NCBI GenBank assembly: GCA_020722625.1
Contig: DYKK01000002.1
Span: 1-26,266 of the forward strand
DNA: 26,266 bases
Direction: 5' to 3'
Source of the DNA: Anaeromyxobacter dehalogenans
GTDB lineage: Bacteria; Myxococcota_A; UBA9042; DTJE01
Each line of letters starts with the position of its first letter. Within the stretch, counting starts at the first letter, position 1. A model generated the notes under the pieces. It was not told where the DNA came from and ran no database searches. It saw only the letters and a program-made list of their open reading frames with translations. This document shows positions 16,990-24,476 of this stretch, one piece after another. Position numbers and translations under genes: made by a program.

Positions 16990-17547
16990 ATGAAACGATA
17001 CGCTGGAGCAGTCTTGTGGGTGGTGGCGGTGGCCTGCGTGCGTCCGCCGGCGGTCGTCCTGGTGGACCGCAAGACCGCGCTCGAGGAGCAGGCCGCCGGC
17101 GAGTACCCCGACCAGGAGCGGGCCCTCGAGCAGGCCGGCCTGTCGCCGAGACCCCTCCTGATGACCCGGGGACAGATCGAGGCGGCCGGATCGTCGTCCT
17201 CGTTCGAGACCGTGGTCCGGACCTACCAGTCCCTGCGGACGGACCAGCCCATGGTGGACGCCCTGCTCGTCCGCCGGTGCCTCGGCGAGGGCCTCGACGG
17301 GCTGCTCGCCCAGACGCGCGAGACGTGCGCGGGCGAGGTGGACCCGTCCGTGCTGGGCCCCCTGGTCCAGCGGGTCAACCGGGACCGGCGCCAGTTGTGG
17401 GCCTTCATGATGTCCCGGTCCGGGGGGGCGACCGAGGAGGACGTCCGCCGATCCTGGCGGGAGAAGCACCTTCTGATGGTCGTGTGCGGAGGACAGGTCC
17501 AGCAGGCCGACGGGACGTGGGGGGTGAAACGATGCGACGAGAAATGA
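16990..17547 (+). CDS. DUF1318 (YdbL-type) lipoprotein
   Basis: A 185-residue lipoprotein. The N-terminus 'MKRYAGAVLWVVAVAC' is a short lipoprotein signal with C16 as the likely acylated residue. The mature part begins 'VVLVDRKTALEEQAAGEY' and ends with 'WREKHLLMVVCGGQVQQADG'. The centre carries the DUF1318-like pattern 'LVQRVNRDRRQLWAFM'. In E. coli the DUF1318 protein YdbL works with the AsmA-like YdbH and the lipoprotein YnbE, and here the large AsmA-like gene lies directly upstream. The E. coli protein is periplasmic while this one appears lipidated, so it may combine the lipoprotein and YdbL roles; that is inference. GGAG at 16980-16983 supports the ATG. The 3' end overlaps the next gene by 16 nt. 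Confidence 0.72.
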   Translation: MKRYAGAVLWVVAVACVRPPAVVLVDRKTALEEQAAGEYPDQERALEQAGLSPRPLLMTRGQIEAAGSSSSFETVVRTYQSLRTDQPMVDALLVRRCLGEGLDGLLAQTRETCAGEVDPSVLGPLVQRVNRDRRQLWAFMMSRSGGATEEDVRRSWREKHLLMVVCGGQVQQADGTWGVKRCDEK

Positions 17548-20500
17548 GGATGTTGCATCGTGAAATGTTCTGGGTCGTGGCGGCGGTCGGGGTCCTGGGA
17601 GGGACAAACGTGGCCGCGGCGCCCGCCCGCGACGAGGTCCGGCGGCCCGTGCGCCTGACCGCCGGGGAGTCCAACCAGTTCATGGGGACCCTGGGGCCGG
17701 ACGGCCGGACCCTCTTCTTCGCGAGTGACCAGGCGGGGACCACCCAGGTCTTCGTGCAGGACGTCCGCGGTGGAGGGCCCAGGCTCCTTCACGATTTCGA
17801 CGCGGACGTGACCTGGCCGAGGCCCTCCCCGGACGGCCGGCTGCTCCTGTTCCTCTACTACCGGGATGACGCGACCGGGGACGCCTGCGTGTCGGACCTC
17901 GACGGGGAGGAGACGCGGTGCCTCACCGGACCCGGGACCGCGGACCTCCAGGCCTTCTGGTTTCCGGACGGGCGTTCGGTCGGGGTCGTGCAGCGGGAGG
18001 GGATCCACGGGGACCTGATCCTGCGGCGCATCCCCCTGTCCGGAGGCCCCGGGGACGTCGTCGTGTCGCGCAGCCTCTCCTCGCCCGCGATCTCGCCGGA
18101 CGGACGGTTCCTCGCGTACATCCCTGTGGACCGGCTGACCGAGGACGTGGGGGTGACCTTCGCCATGCGCGTGGGGTCCGGGATCGAGATCCGCCGCCTG
18201 ACCGAACCGGACGCGAAGGGTACGCTCCCCGCCCCGGTCGCGTACAAGCCCGACCTGCCGGGCGTCAGCGCGTTCCCTGCGTTTTCGGCCGACGGGAAAT
18301 GGCTATATTTCACACAATATCTGAACGATACGAATGGAGACGGGACCCTTGACGGCAACGACCACGGCATCCTGTTCCGCGCGGCCTTCGATGCGTCGGC
18401 CCCGGAGAAGTTGGCGGAGGCCACCCCCGAGCAACTGACGAGCGCCCGCTGGAACTGCCAGTACCCGGCGCCCGCCGTGGACCGGCTCGTGATGACCTGC
18501 TCGTACGAGGGCTCCCTGGACATCTATTCGCTTCCCCTGGAGGGCGCCCTGCCCCGTACTTGGGGGGTGGACCGCATCGAGGCCGAGGTCCGGGCCAGCC
18601 GGGACCACTGGGAGCGGTTGCTCCTCCTGGGACGGGCCGCGGCCCTCGACCCGGACGTCGCGCGCCGCGTCGAGTGGCTGCGCCGGATGGCCCATCTGCA
18701 CCTGGACGTGCGGGAGTTCGCGTCGGCGGTCTTCTACGCCCGGGCCGTGGCGAGGCTCGCGGGCGAGGGAAGCCCGGCGAAGGAGTGGGCGAATGTCCTC
18801 CTCGAGGTCATCCGGCACCGCGAGGCCGAGGGGAAACTGGTGCAGGGACAGCTGAGCGAGCGCTTCATCGAGGGGGAGCGCAAGCGCCTGGAACGCCTGG
18901 CCGCGATGAAGCCCGCAAGCCCTGCGGCCCGAGCCCTCGTCGCCGTCGCGCGTTCCGAGGTCCTCGACGTGCTCGGGGACGAGGCGGGGGCCGCGCAGGC
19001 GATGTCCGAGGTGGACCTCGGGCGCCTGGACGACTGGCAGGGGGTCCTGATGGCGGCGCGCCGGGTCATCGAGCGGGGGTTCTTGACCGGGGACCGCGAG
19101 GGACTGCTGGCCGCCGCCCGCACCCTGAGCGGCCATCCGGCCCTGGACCTGACGGACCGCCTGTTCTTCGCGAACGCCTATGTCGAGACGCTGCTGCGCG
19201 GGGTCGCGGACCGGGACCGGCTTGGGCTCGTCGAGGCCCACCGGACCCGCGCCGGACCCGACACGGAACTCCGCCTGCGCCTCGACCTCGAGCGGTGGCT
19301 CCTCGGGATGGGCCAGCGGGACTCCGAGGAGGTCCGCAAGGGCATCTTCGAGTTGTACCGGGGCGTGAAGGACCTGGAACGGCGCAAGGCCCTGGTCCTG
19401 ACCACGGCCCGGCGCGCTGCGTCCGCGGACGAGGAATACATCCTCTACGAATTCAGCAACTCCTTCGTGTCGTGGCTCAAGCGCGCCGAGCCGGAGCGGC
19501 GCCGCGCGGAGGACCTCTACCGCCTGGTGGTCCTCGAGCGGGCGTACGCGAAGTGGGCGAAGGGAGAGGTCCCCGATGCTCGGGGGCTCTTCTTCGGGGC
19601 CACGCTCCAGAGCGACTGCCTGGAGGCGCACATCGGGGCCGTCGAGACCCGGCTCGCGGAGGGCGGCCGGGACGTGGTCGAGCACTACCGCGAGCGGTAC
19701 GACCCCGACTCTCCCGTCCTCGCGTTCGTCCTGGCGTACCTGGCCGCACGGGACCTCCCCGCCATCCAGGATGCGGCCGCGTTCGAGGCGAAGGCGGCGG
19801 AGGCCCTGCGCTCCCTGCGCGCCGCGGCGGACATCGCACCCAACGCCTTCGAGGTCCATCACCTGTGGGGGTTCCTCGCGCACCAGCGGTTCCTGCGCAC
19901 CGGGGACCCGTCGCAGGCCCAGGAGGCGCACACGCACTATCTACTGGCCCTGGACCTCGCACGGGACAACCCGCGAGCCCTCGCGGCCCTGCACGAGGCG
20001 GAAGCCCTCTTGCAGGCCGAACTCGGCAACCACCCCGGGGCCCTGCGGCACTTCGAGCGGCGGGCGGCCTGGCCGTTTTCGGACCCGGAGGGCGAGGTGG
20101 GGTTCCTGCTGGCGCGGGCCCGGAGCCTGTTCCACGTGGACCGGGACGAGGAGGCGGCCGCGACCGCGGACCGGGCGCTCGCGGTCGTCGAGGCGCACCC
20201 CGACCTCGCGCGGATTCGGGTGGTGGCCGTGGACCGCGCTGCCCTATATCACCTGAGCGCCGGGCACTTCGGGCGGGCGGCGGCGCTGTACGACGAGCGT
20301 CTGCGCGAGACGGACGCGACGGACTCGGCCTGGAACCGGGTCAAGGCCTTCGTGGGGCTCGGGGCCTCGGCGCTCGGGGCCGGCGAGTTCGAGCGGGCGC
20401 TTCAGGCCCTGGCCGGCGCGCGCGAGGCCCTCGCGAAGGCCCCGCCGTTGTCTCCGTCCCCGGGCACGGACCGCAGGCCCCGCACGTTCGATGCCGCGGA

Positions 20501-20996
20501 CTTCGCGAGCCTCGTCGCGGCCCTGCGGGCCCAGGCGTTCGCGGGGCTCGGGCGGATGGCGGAGGCCCGGGCCGAGATGGAGACGCGCCGCCTCGCGGTC
20601 GAGGAGCGGCTGCGGCGACTCAATGTGGACGAGGACCTCCTGGACCTCGCGACCGCGCACCACCTCCTGGCCGGGTACGCCTGGCAGAGCGGGGACCGGG
20701 CCGGCGCGGCCGCGCACGTGGTCGAGGGGTTGCGGGCGGTCCGGGAGTTCGAGGAGCGCACGGGGACCGTGGTCACGGCCATCGGGAATCGGCTCCTCGT
20801 ATCGTACGGCGAGTTGAGGACCGCGGGCGCAGAGGTGGCGGCGGGATTGCCCGCGGACCTGGAAGCCCAGATGCGGCGGGTGTATGAATTCATGGCCGCG
20901 CACCCGAACCCGGCCTGGGAGGAGGACCGCTTCCTGGTCGGGTTGTACCTCGGGATCCTGGGCGCGCGGGCGGAGTCACCACGGAGGTCACCATGA
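17532..20996 (+). CDS. exported TolB-type beta-propeller and TPR protein
   Basis: A protein of about 1154 residues. After a hydrophobic N-terminus ('MFWVVAAVGVLGGTNVAAAP') come about six PD40/TolB-like propeller blades to residue 335 ('GPDGRTLFFASDQAGTTQVF', 'PSPDGRLLLFLYY', 'ISPDGRFLAYIP', 'FSADGKWLYFT'). One blade holds a calcium-loop-like 'NDTNGDGTLDGND' near residues 264-276. The remaining 800 residues are helical TPR-type repeats ('FGRAAALYDERLRETDATDS', 'RMAEARAEMETRRLAVEERL'). Such proteins are likely periplasmic scaffolds for protein contacts; no enzyme motif is seen. ATG 17532 is preferred because of a G-rich Shine-Dalgarno sequence ending in GGTGA at 17526; in-frame ATGs at 17544 (ATGA overlap with the previous stop) and 17550 are alternatives. 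The stop overlaps the next start. Confidence 0.75.
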   Translation: MRREMRMLHREMFWVVAAVGVLGGTNVAAAPARDEVRRPVRLTAGESNQFMGTLGPDGRTLFFASDQAGTTQVFVQDVRGGGPRLLHDFDADVTWPRPSPDGRLLLFLYYRDDATGDACVSDLDGEETRCLTGPGTADLQAFWFPDGRSVGVVQREGIHGDLILRRIPLSGGPGDVVVSRSLSSPAISPDGRFLAYIPVDRLTEDVGVTFAMRVGSGIEIRRLTEPDAKGTLPAPVAYKPDLPGVSAFPAFSADGKWLYFTQYLNDTNGDGTLDGNDHGILFRAAFDASAPEKLAEATPEQLTSARWNCQYPAPAVDRLVMTCSYEGSLDIYSLPLEGALPRTWGVDRIEAEVRASRDHWERLLLLGRAAALDPDVARRVEWLRRMAHLHLDVREFASAVFYARAVARLAGEGSPAKEWANVLLEVIRHREAEGKLVQGQLSERFIEGERKRLERLAAMKPASPAARALVAVARSEVLDVLGDEAGAAQAMSEVDLGRLDDWQGVLMAARRVIERGFLTGDREGLLAAARTLSGHPALDLTDRLFFANAYVETLLRGVADRDRLGLVEAHRTRAGPDTELRLRLDLERWLLGMGQRDSEEVRKGIFELYRGVKDLERRKALVLTTARRAASADEEYILYEFSNSFVSWLKRAEPERRRAEDLYRLVVLERAYAKWAKGEVPDARGLFFGATLQSDCLEAHIGAVETRLAEGGRDVVEHYRERYDPDSPVLAFVLAYLAARDLPAIQDAAAFEAKAAEALRSLRAAADIAPNAFEVHHLWGFLAHQRFLRTGDPSQAQEAHTHYLLALDLARDNPRALAALHEAEALLQAELGNHPGALRHFERRAAWPFSDPEGEVGFLLARARSLFHVDRDEEAAATADRALAVVEAHPDLARIRVVAVDRAALYHLSAGHFGRAAALYDERLRETDATDSAWNRVKAFVGLGASALGAGEFERALQALAGAREALAKAPPLSPSPGTDRRPRTFDAADFASLVAALRAQAFAGLGRMAEARAEMETRRLAVEERLRRLNVDEDLLDLATAHHLLAGYAWQSGDRAGAAAHVVEGLRAVREFEERTGTVVTAIGNRLLVSYGELRTAGAEVAAGLPADLEAQMRRVYEFMAAHPNPAWEEDRFLVGLYLGILGARAESPRRSP

Positions 20997-21496
20997 CGGC
21001 ACGATGGATCGTGGGGGTCGGGGTCGCGGTCGCGATGGGGGGCTGCGGGAACGAACCAGGCGCGGGAACGGATTCCGGGGGCGGGGGAGACACCGGCGGG
21101 ACCGGGGGCGCCTTCGATCCCCTGTATTCCGACTATTTTCAGACCTGTCGGTCCTGTCACATGCCGGGGGCCTGGGGCACCCACACAGGGATCGAGAGGA
21201 CGCTCGACTTCTCCACGGTCGAGACGGCCTACCAGACCCTGACCACGGGGACCGCGAGCGGGCTCGTCGGCAACGACGCGGCGTGCAACGGGGTACGGCT
21301 CGTCGGGTCGTCGTACGAGACGAGCCTCGTGGCCGCGGTCCTGGACGAGAACGTGCACGCGGCCTTCAACGATCCGGACCATCCGGGGTGCGACGCGGAT
21401 GCGATCCCGGACATGACGGTGAAGGTCGGTTTCCCGCCGTCCGGCGCGTTCCTCCAGGCCCTGCGCGACTGGATTGACGCAGGGGCCCCGAGGTGA
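20993..21496 (+). CDS. cytochrome c-like lipoprotein with a single CxxCH motif
   Basis: A 167-residue lipoprotein. The signal 'VGVAVAMGGC' gives C18 as the lipidated residue, and a Gly/Thr/Asp-rich linker follows. One haem c motif is present: C52-R-S-C55-H56. The C-terminus 'FPPSGAFLQALRDWIDAGAP' is the ending common in small cytochrome-c-like domains of Myxococcota and Planctomycetes, and the aspartates and cysteines between are spaced similarly. It would carry electrons or bind haem at the outer surface or in the periplasm; no partner is visible. GGAGGT lies just upstream of ATG 20993, which overlaps the previous stop by 4 nt. It ends the AsmA-like gene run. Confidence 0.72.
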   Translation: MTARWIVGVGVAVAMGGCGNEPGAGTDSGGGGDTGGTGGAFDPLYSDYFQTCRSCHMPGAWGTHTGIERTLDFSTVETAYQTLTTGTASGLVGNDAACNGVRLVGSSYETSLVAAVLDENVHAAFNDPDHPGCDADAIPDMTVKVGFPPSGAFLQALRDWIDAGAPR

Positions 21497-21516
21497 CCGG
21501 CCGGAAGACCCTGGAG

Positions 21517-21536
21517 CCGCGGACTTTGGTTCGCGG
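21517..21536 (+). repeat. hairpin between the cytochrome-like and YihY genes
   Basis: CCGCGGAC (21517-21524) and GTTCGCGG (21529-21536) pair over 8 bp with one G-T wobble and loop TTTG. The outer CCGCG/CGCGG arms and a TTGG-like centre resemble the hairpin of the 93-bp repeat, but the flanks do not match it. It could be a 3' end structure for the operon, although no T-tract follows. Confidence 0.4.
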
Positions 21537-21547
21537 ATGAGTTCCGC

Positions 21548-22864
21548 ATGGCACGAATTCGTCCTTCCCCCGCGACCGGCCCCTGGGACCGGGCGCGCGT
21601 GTGGCTTTGGGACCGGTCGAGAGAGTCCGGGCGATGGCGAGGCGCGGGGGTCCGGGCCCTGCGGGTCGCGTGGCTGTCCATCGAGAACGCCCTGAACAAC
21701 CGCCTGCCCTTCCAGGCCTCGGCCCTGACCTTCGTGACCCTCCTCGGGATGGTCCCGGCCCTGGCGCTCGTGTTCGCGCTCGCCAAGGGATTCGGGTTCG
21801 CCGAGACCCTGCGCGGCCTCCTGGTCGAGAACCTCTCGGACTACCAGCGCGAGATCCTCGAACGCGTCCTGGGATACGTCGAGAACACCCGCGTCGGGAC
21901 GCTCGGCGCGGTGGGCCTCGTCCTCCTGCTCGGGACCATCGTGACCACCATCGCGAGCGTGGAGGACACGTTCAACCACGTGTGGCACGTGCGGGAACAG
22001 CGCCCGTGGGGCCGCCGGGTCACGAACTACCTCTCGGTCCTGGTCGTGGTGCCCTTGCTGGTCGTGGCTGCGGCCGCCACGTGGGCGGGGCTGTCATCGA
22101 ACGCGCTCGTGGCGTGGCTCCAGGAGGTCGCCGTGGTCGGGGACCTGACGCGGCTCGGCCTGAGGCTCGCCCCGGTCCTGGCGCTGTGGGCGGCCTTCTC
22201 GTTCCTGATCACATTCCTGCCGAACACGCGGGTGCCAATGCGATCGGCCCTGGTCGCGGGCCTGGTCGCCGCGGTCCTGTGGTGGGCGGTCCAGACGATC
22301 TACATCCGCTTTCAGGTGGGGGTCGCGAAGTACAACGCGATCTATGGTGGGTTCGCCTCGCTGCCCCTGTTCATGGCGTGGCTCCAGGTCTCCTGGACCA
22401 TCGTCCTGTACGGGGCCGAGGTCGCGCATGCGCACCACCTGTGCGGCACGGGCTATCGCCCGGCGGTCCTGGCCCGGGTCCCGACTCCCTTCGAGACCGA
22501 GGGGCTGGCGGTCTCCCTGATGGAGGTCGTGGCCGGTCGCTTCGACCGGGGCGAGCCGGCGCCCGGGGTCGCGGACCTGGCCCCGGACCTGGGGCTGGAC
22601 CCCGGCGAGGTCGAGGCCCTCGCCGCGCCGCTCGTCGCGCGGGGGCTCCTCGCGCAGGACGGGGAGGGCGGGGGGCTCCGGCCGGGGCGGTCCCTGGACC
22701 ACATCACGCTCGGGGACGTGGTCGCCGCAGTGCACGGCGAGGGACCCGCGGCGGCAGGCGAACCCGCCCGGTCGCGGGCCCTGCTCGAGGCGGCCGAGGA
22801 CGAGCGCCTGCGCCGTCTGGGCCGCGTCACCCTCCAGGACCTGGTCCGGGGGCAGGACGCCTGA
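21548..22864 (+). CDS. YihY/BrkB family inner-membrane protein with C-terminal extension
   Basis: A 438-residue protein. Residues about 30-300 hold the YihY/BrkB membrane domain: 'NRLPFQASALTFVTLLGMVP', 'SVEDTFNHVWHVREQRPWGR', 'FLPNTRVPMRSALVAGLVAA', and 'YGGFASLPLFMAWLQVSWTI' with the following 'YGAEVAHAH'. The family's function is not settled despite old annotation as ribonuclease BN. About 130 soluble residues follow ('GLAVSLMEVVAGRFDRGEPA', 'LAAPLVARGLLAQDGEGG'), which look like a winged-helix module. Similar extensions are known in other deltaproteobacterial YihY proteins. There is no strong ribosome-binding site before ATG 21548, so the start is less certain than the family. Confidence 0.88.
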   Translation: MARIRPSPATGPWDRARVWLWDRSRESGRWRGAGVRALRVAWLSIENALNNRLPFQASALTFVTLLGMVPALALVFALAKGFGFAETLRGLLVENLSDYQREILERVLGYVENTRVGTLGAVGLVLLLGTIVTTIASVEDTFNHVWHVREQRPWGRRVTNYLSVLVVVPLLVVAAAATWAGLSSNALVAWLQEVAVVGDLTRLGLRLAPVLALWAAFSFLITFLPNTRVPMRSALVAGLVAAVLWWAVQTIYIRFQVGVAKYNAIYGGFASLPLFMAWLQVSWTIVLYGAEVAHAHHLCGTGYRPAVLARVPTPFETEGLAVSLMEVVAGRFDRGEPAPGVADLAPDLGLDPGEVEALAAPLVARGLLAQDGEGGGLRPGRSLDHITLGDVVAAVHGEGPAAAGEPARSRALLEAAEDERLRRLGRVTLQDLVRGQDA

Positions 22865-22876
22865 CGTCCGAAGGGG

Positions 22877-24475
22877 ATGCGTCTGAGCGTGGGCGAACAC
22901 CCTCCCTCACCCGAAGCCGCGGTGACCCCGGTTTCCACGAGCCTCGACCTCGCCGTCCGGGCCGTCGCGATCGGGATCGCGGCGTCCACCCTGTGGCCGT
23001 ACCTGGCCCAGGACGCCCGCTCCCGCCCCGGCGAGACCTTCTCGTGGCTTCTGTCCGCCATCCCGGACCTGTCCAGTTACCTGATGTGGATGGACCAGCA
23101 CCGCGCAGGGGCGTTCCTCGTCGAGAACCGCATGGCCCTGGACGCCGCGGGCCTGGTCCTTCCCAACCCGGTGTGGCTCGCGCTCGGGACCCTGTCCCGG
23201 GTCACCGGCATGGACCTGGTGACCGCGTTCCACGCCGGCCGCGTCGCGCTGGCCGTCGCGTACCTGTGGACCCTGTGGGCCCTGTGCAAGGCCGTGTTGC
23301 AGCAGGCCCGTCTTGCGGTCCTGGCCTTCGGGCTCGCGGCGCTCGGGAGCGGACTCGGGTGGCTCCGCGACGCCGGGGTGCCCGTCGAGACCGCGGACTG
23401 GGTCACGGAGCTGTGGTCCTGTCCGTCCATCCTGTACTTCCCCCACTTCGCCGCGGCCCTCGCGCTCGCGTCCGGCGGGGTCCTGTGCCTGGTCCGGGCG
23501 CACCGGTCGGTCGCGCGGGCTGCGTGCGCGGGGATCGCCTTCCTGCTCCTCGTCTTCGTCCACCCCTACACGGCCGTGACCCTGGCCGTGGCCCTCGTCC
23601 TGTCCCTGGTCGTGTCCGTCCGGCCCGGCGCCCGCGCCGGGGTCCGGGCGGGCTTGATCGCCCTGTCCGGCCTCGTCCTCGGGCTCGCGGGCCTCGGCGC
23701 CTGGACCGTGATGAGCCCCGCGTCCGCGTCGTGGGCCGTGCGCAACGAGATGCCCTCCCCGCCTGCGTGGCAATATCTGCTGGGTCTCGGGGTCCCGGGG
23801 CTGGTGGGCCTGGCCGGCGTCGTCGCGGTCGCGCGCCGTCGCGAGTGGACCCCGGCCACGACCCTGTGCGCGGCGTGGGTCGTCGCGGCCGCGGTCCTGG
23901 CCCATGGGGCTCCCCTGGTCCCCTGGGAACGGCGCGCGGTCGAGGGCGTGCACATCGCCGTGGTCTTGCTCGGGGTGGCCGGGATCGGCCCCTGGCTCCT
24001 CCGAAGGACGCCCCGGACGGCCGCGGTCGTCGTCGCGGCCCTGGTCGCGGCGAGCCTCCCCACGAACGTGACCTTGCTCGTCCACGAGTCCACGGCCTGG
24101 AACCCCGGTCAGGTCCCCTCCGACTGGGGGGCGCTGGTGGACACGGTTCGCCGGCTGCCGGAGCCCCGCACGGTGTTCACCGACGCCCGCCGGGCCATGC
24201 ACCTCGCCGCGTTCGCGGGCGCCCGGGTCTTCGCGGCCCACCCGGAGTTGACCCCGCGCTTCGGCCGCAAAATGAAGGAAATCGAAGACTTCTACGACCC
24301 GGACCGGACCTGGGAGGACCGGGCCCGAGTCGTGCGCGATTCCGGGTGCCGGTACCTGGTCCTCGACCGGGCGGACGCCCGGGCCATGGGCCGTCACGGC
24401 CCGCCTCGCGCCACCCGGGTCGCGACCGGAGAGACGTGGGTCCTCCACGACCTCTCAAGACCCGGGGGGCCGTGA
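22877..24475 (+). CDS. polytopic membrane protein, GT-C glycosyltransferase-like
   Basis: A membrane protein of about 532 residues that I cannot assign to a named family. It has about ten hydrophobic helices and a loop early on with acidic and aromatic residues ('DLSSYLMWMDQHRAGAFLVE'), as often seen in lipid-linked-sugar glycosyltransferases of the GT-C fold. It also has 'FVHPYTAVTLAVALVLSLVV'. A soluble C-terminal part ('RDSGCRYLVLDRADARAMG') resembles the tails of such enzymes. The substrate is unknown. The start is uncertain: AAGGGG abuts ATG 22877 too closely, and in-frame GTG 22889 is better spaced from it. The gene follows the YihY stop by 12 nt, and its stop is one base from the stop of the converging ceramidase-like gene. 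Confidence 0.55.
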   Translation: MRLSVGEHPPSPEAAVTPVSTSLDLAVRAVAIGIAASTLWPYLAQDARSRPGETFSWLLSAIPDLSSYLMWMDQHRAGAFLVENRMALDAAGLVLPNPVWLALGTLSRVTGMDLVTAFHAGRVALAVAYLWTLWALCKAVLQQARLAVLAFGLAALGSGLGWLRDAGVPVETADWVTELWSCPSILYFPHFAAALALASGGVLCLVRAHRSVARAACAGIAFLLLVFVHPYTAVTLAVALVLSLVVSVRPGARAGVRAGLIALSGLVLGLAGLGAWTVMSPASASWAVRNEMPSPPAWQYLLGLGVPGLVGLAGVVAVARRREWTPATTLCAAWVVAAAVLAHGAPLVPWERRAVEGVHIAVVLLGVAGIGPWLLRRTPRTAAVVVAALVAASLPTNVTLLVHESTAWNPGQVPSDWGALVDTVRRLPEPRTVFTDARRAMHLAAFAGARVFAAHPELTPRFGRKMKEIEDFYDPDRTWEDRARVVRDSGCRYLVLDRADARAMGRHGPPRATRVATGETWVLHDLSRPGGP

Positions 24476-24476
24476 G

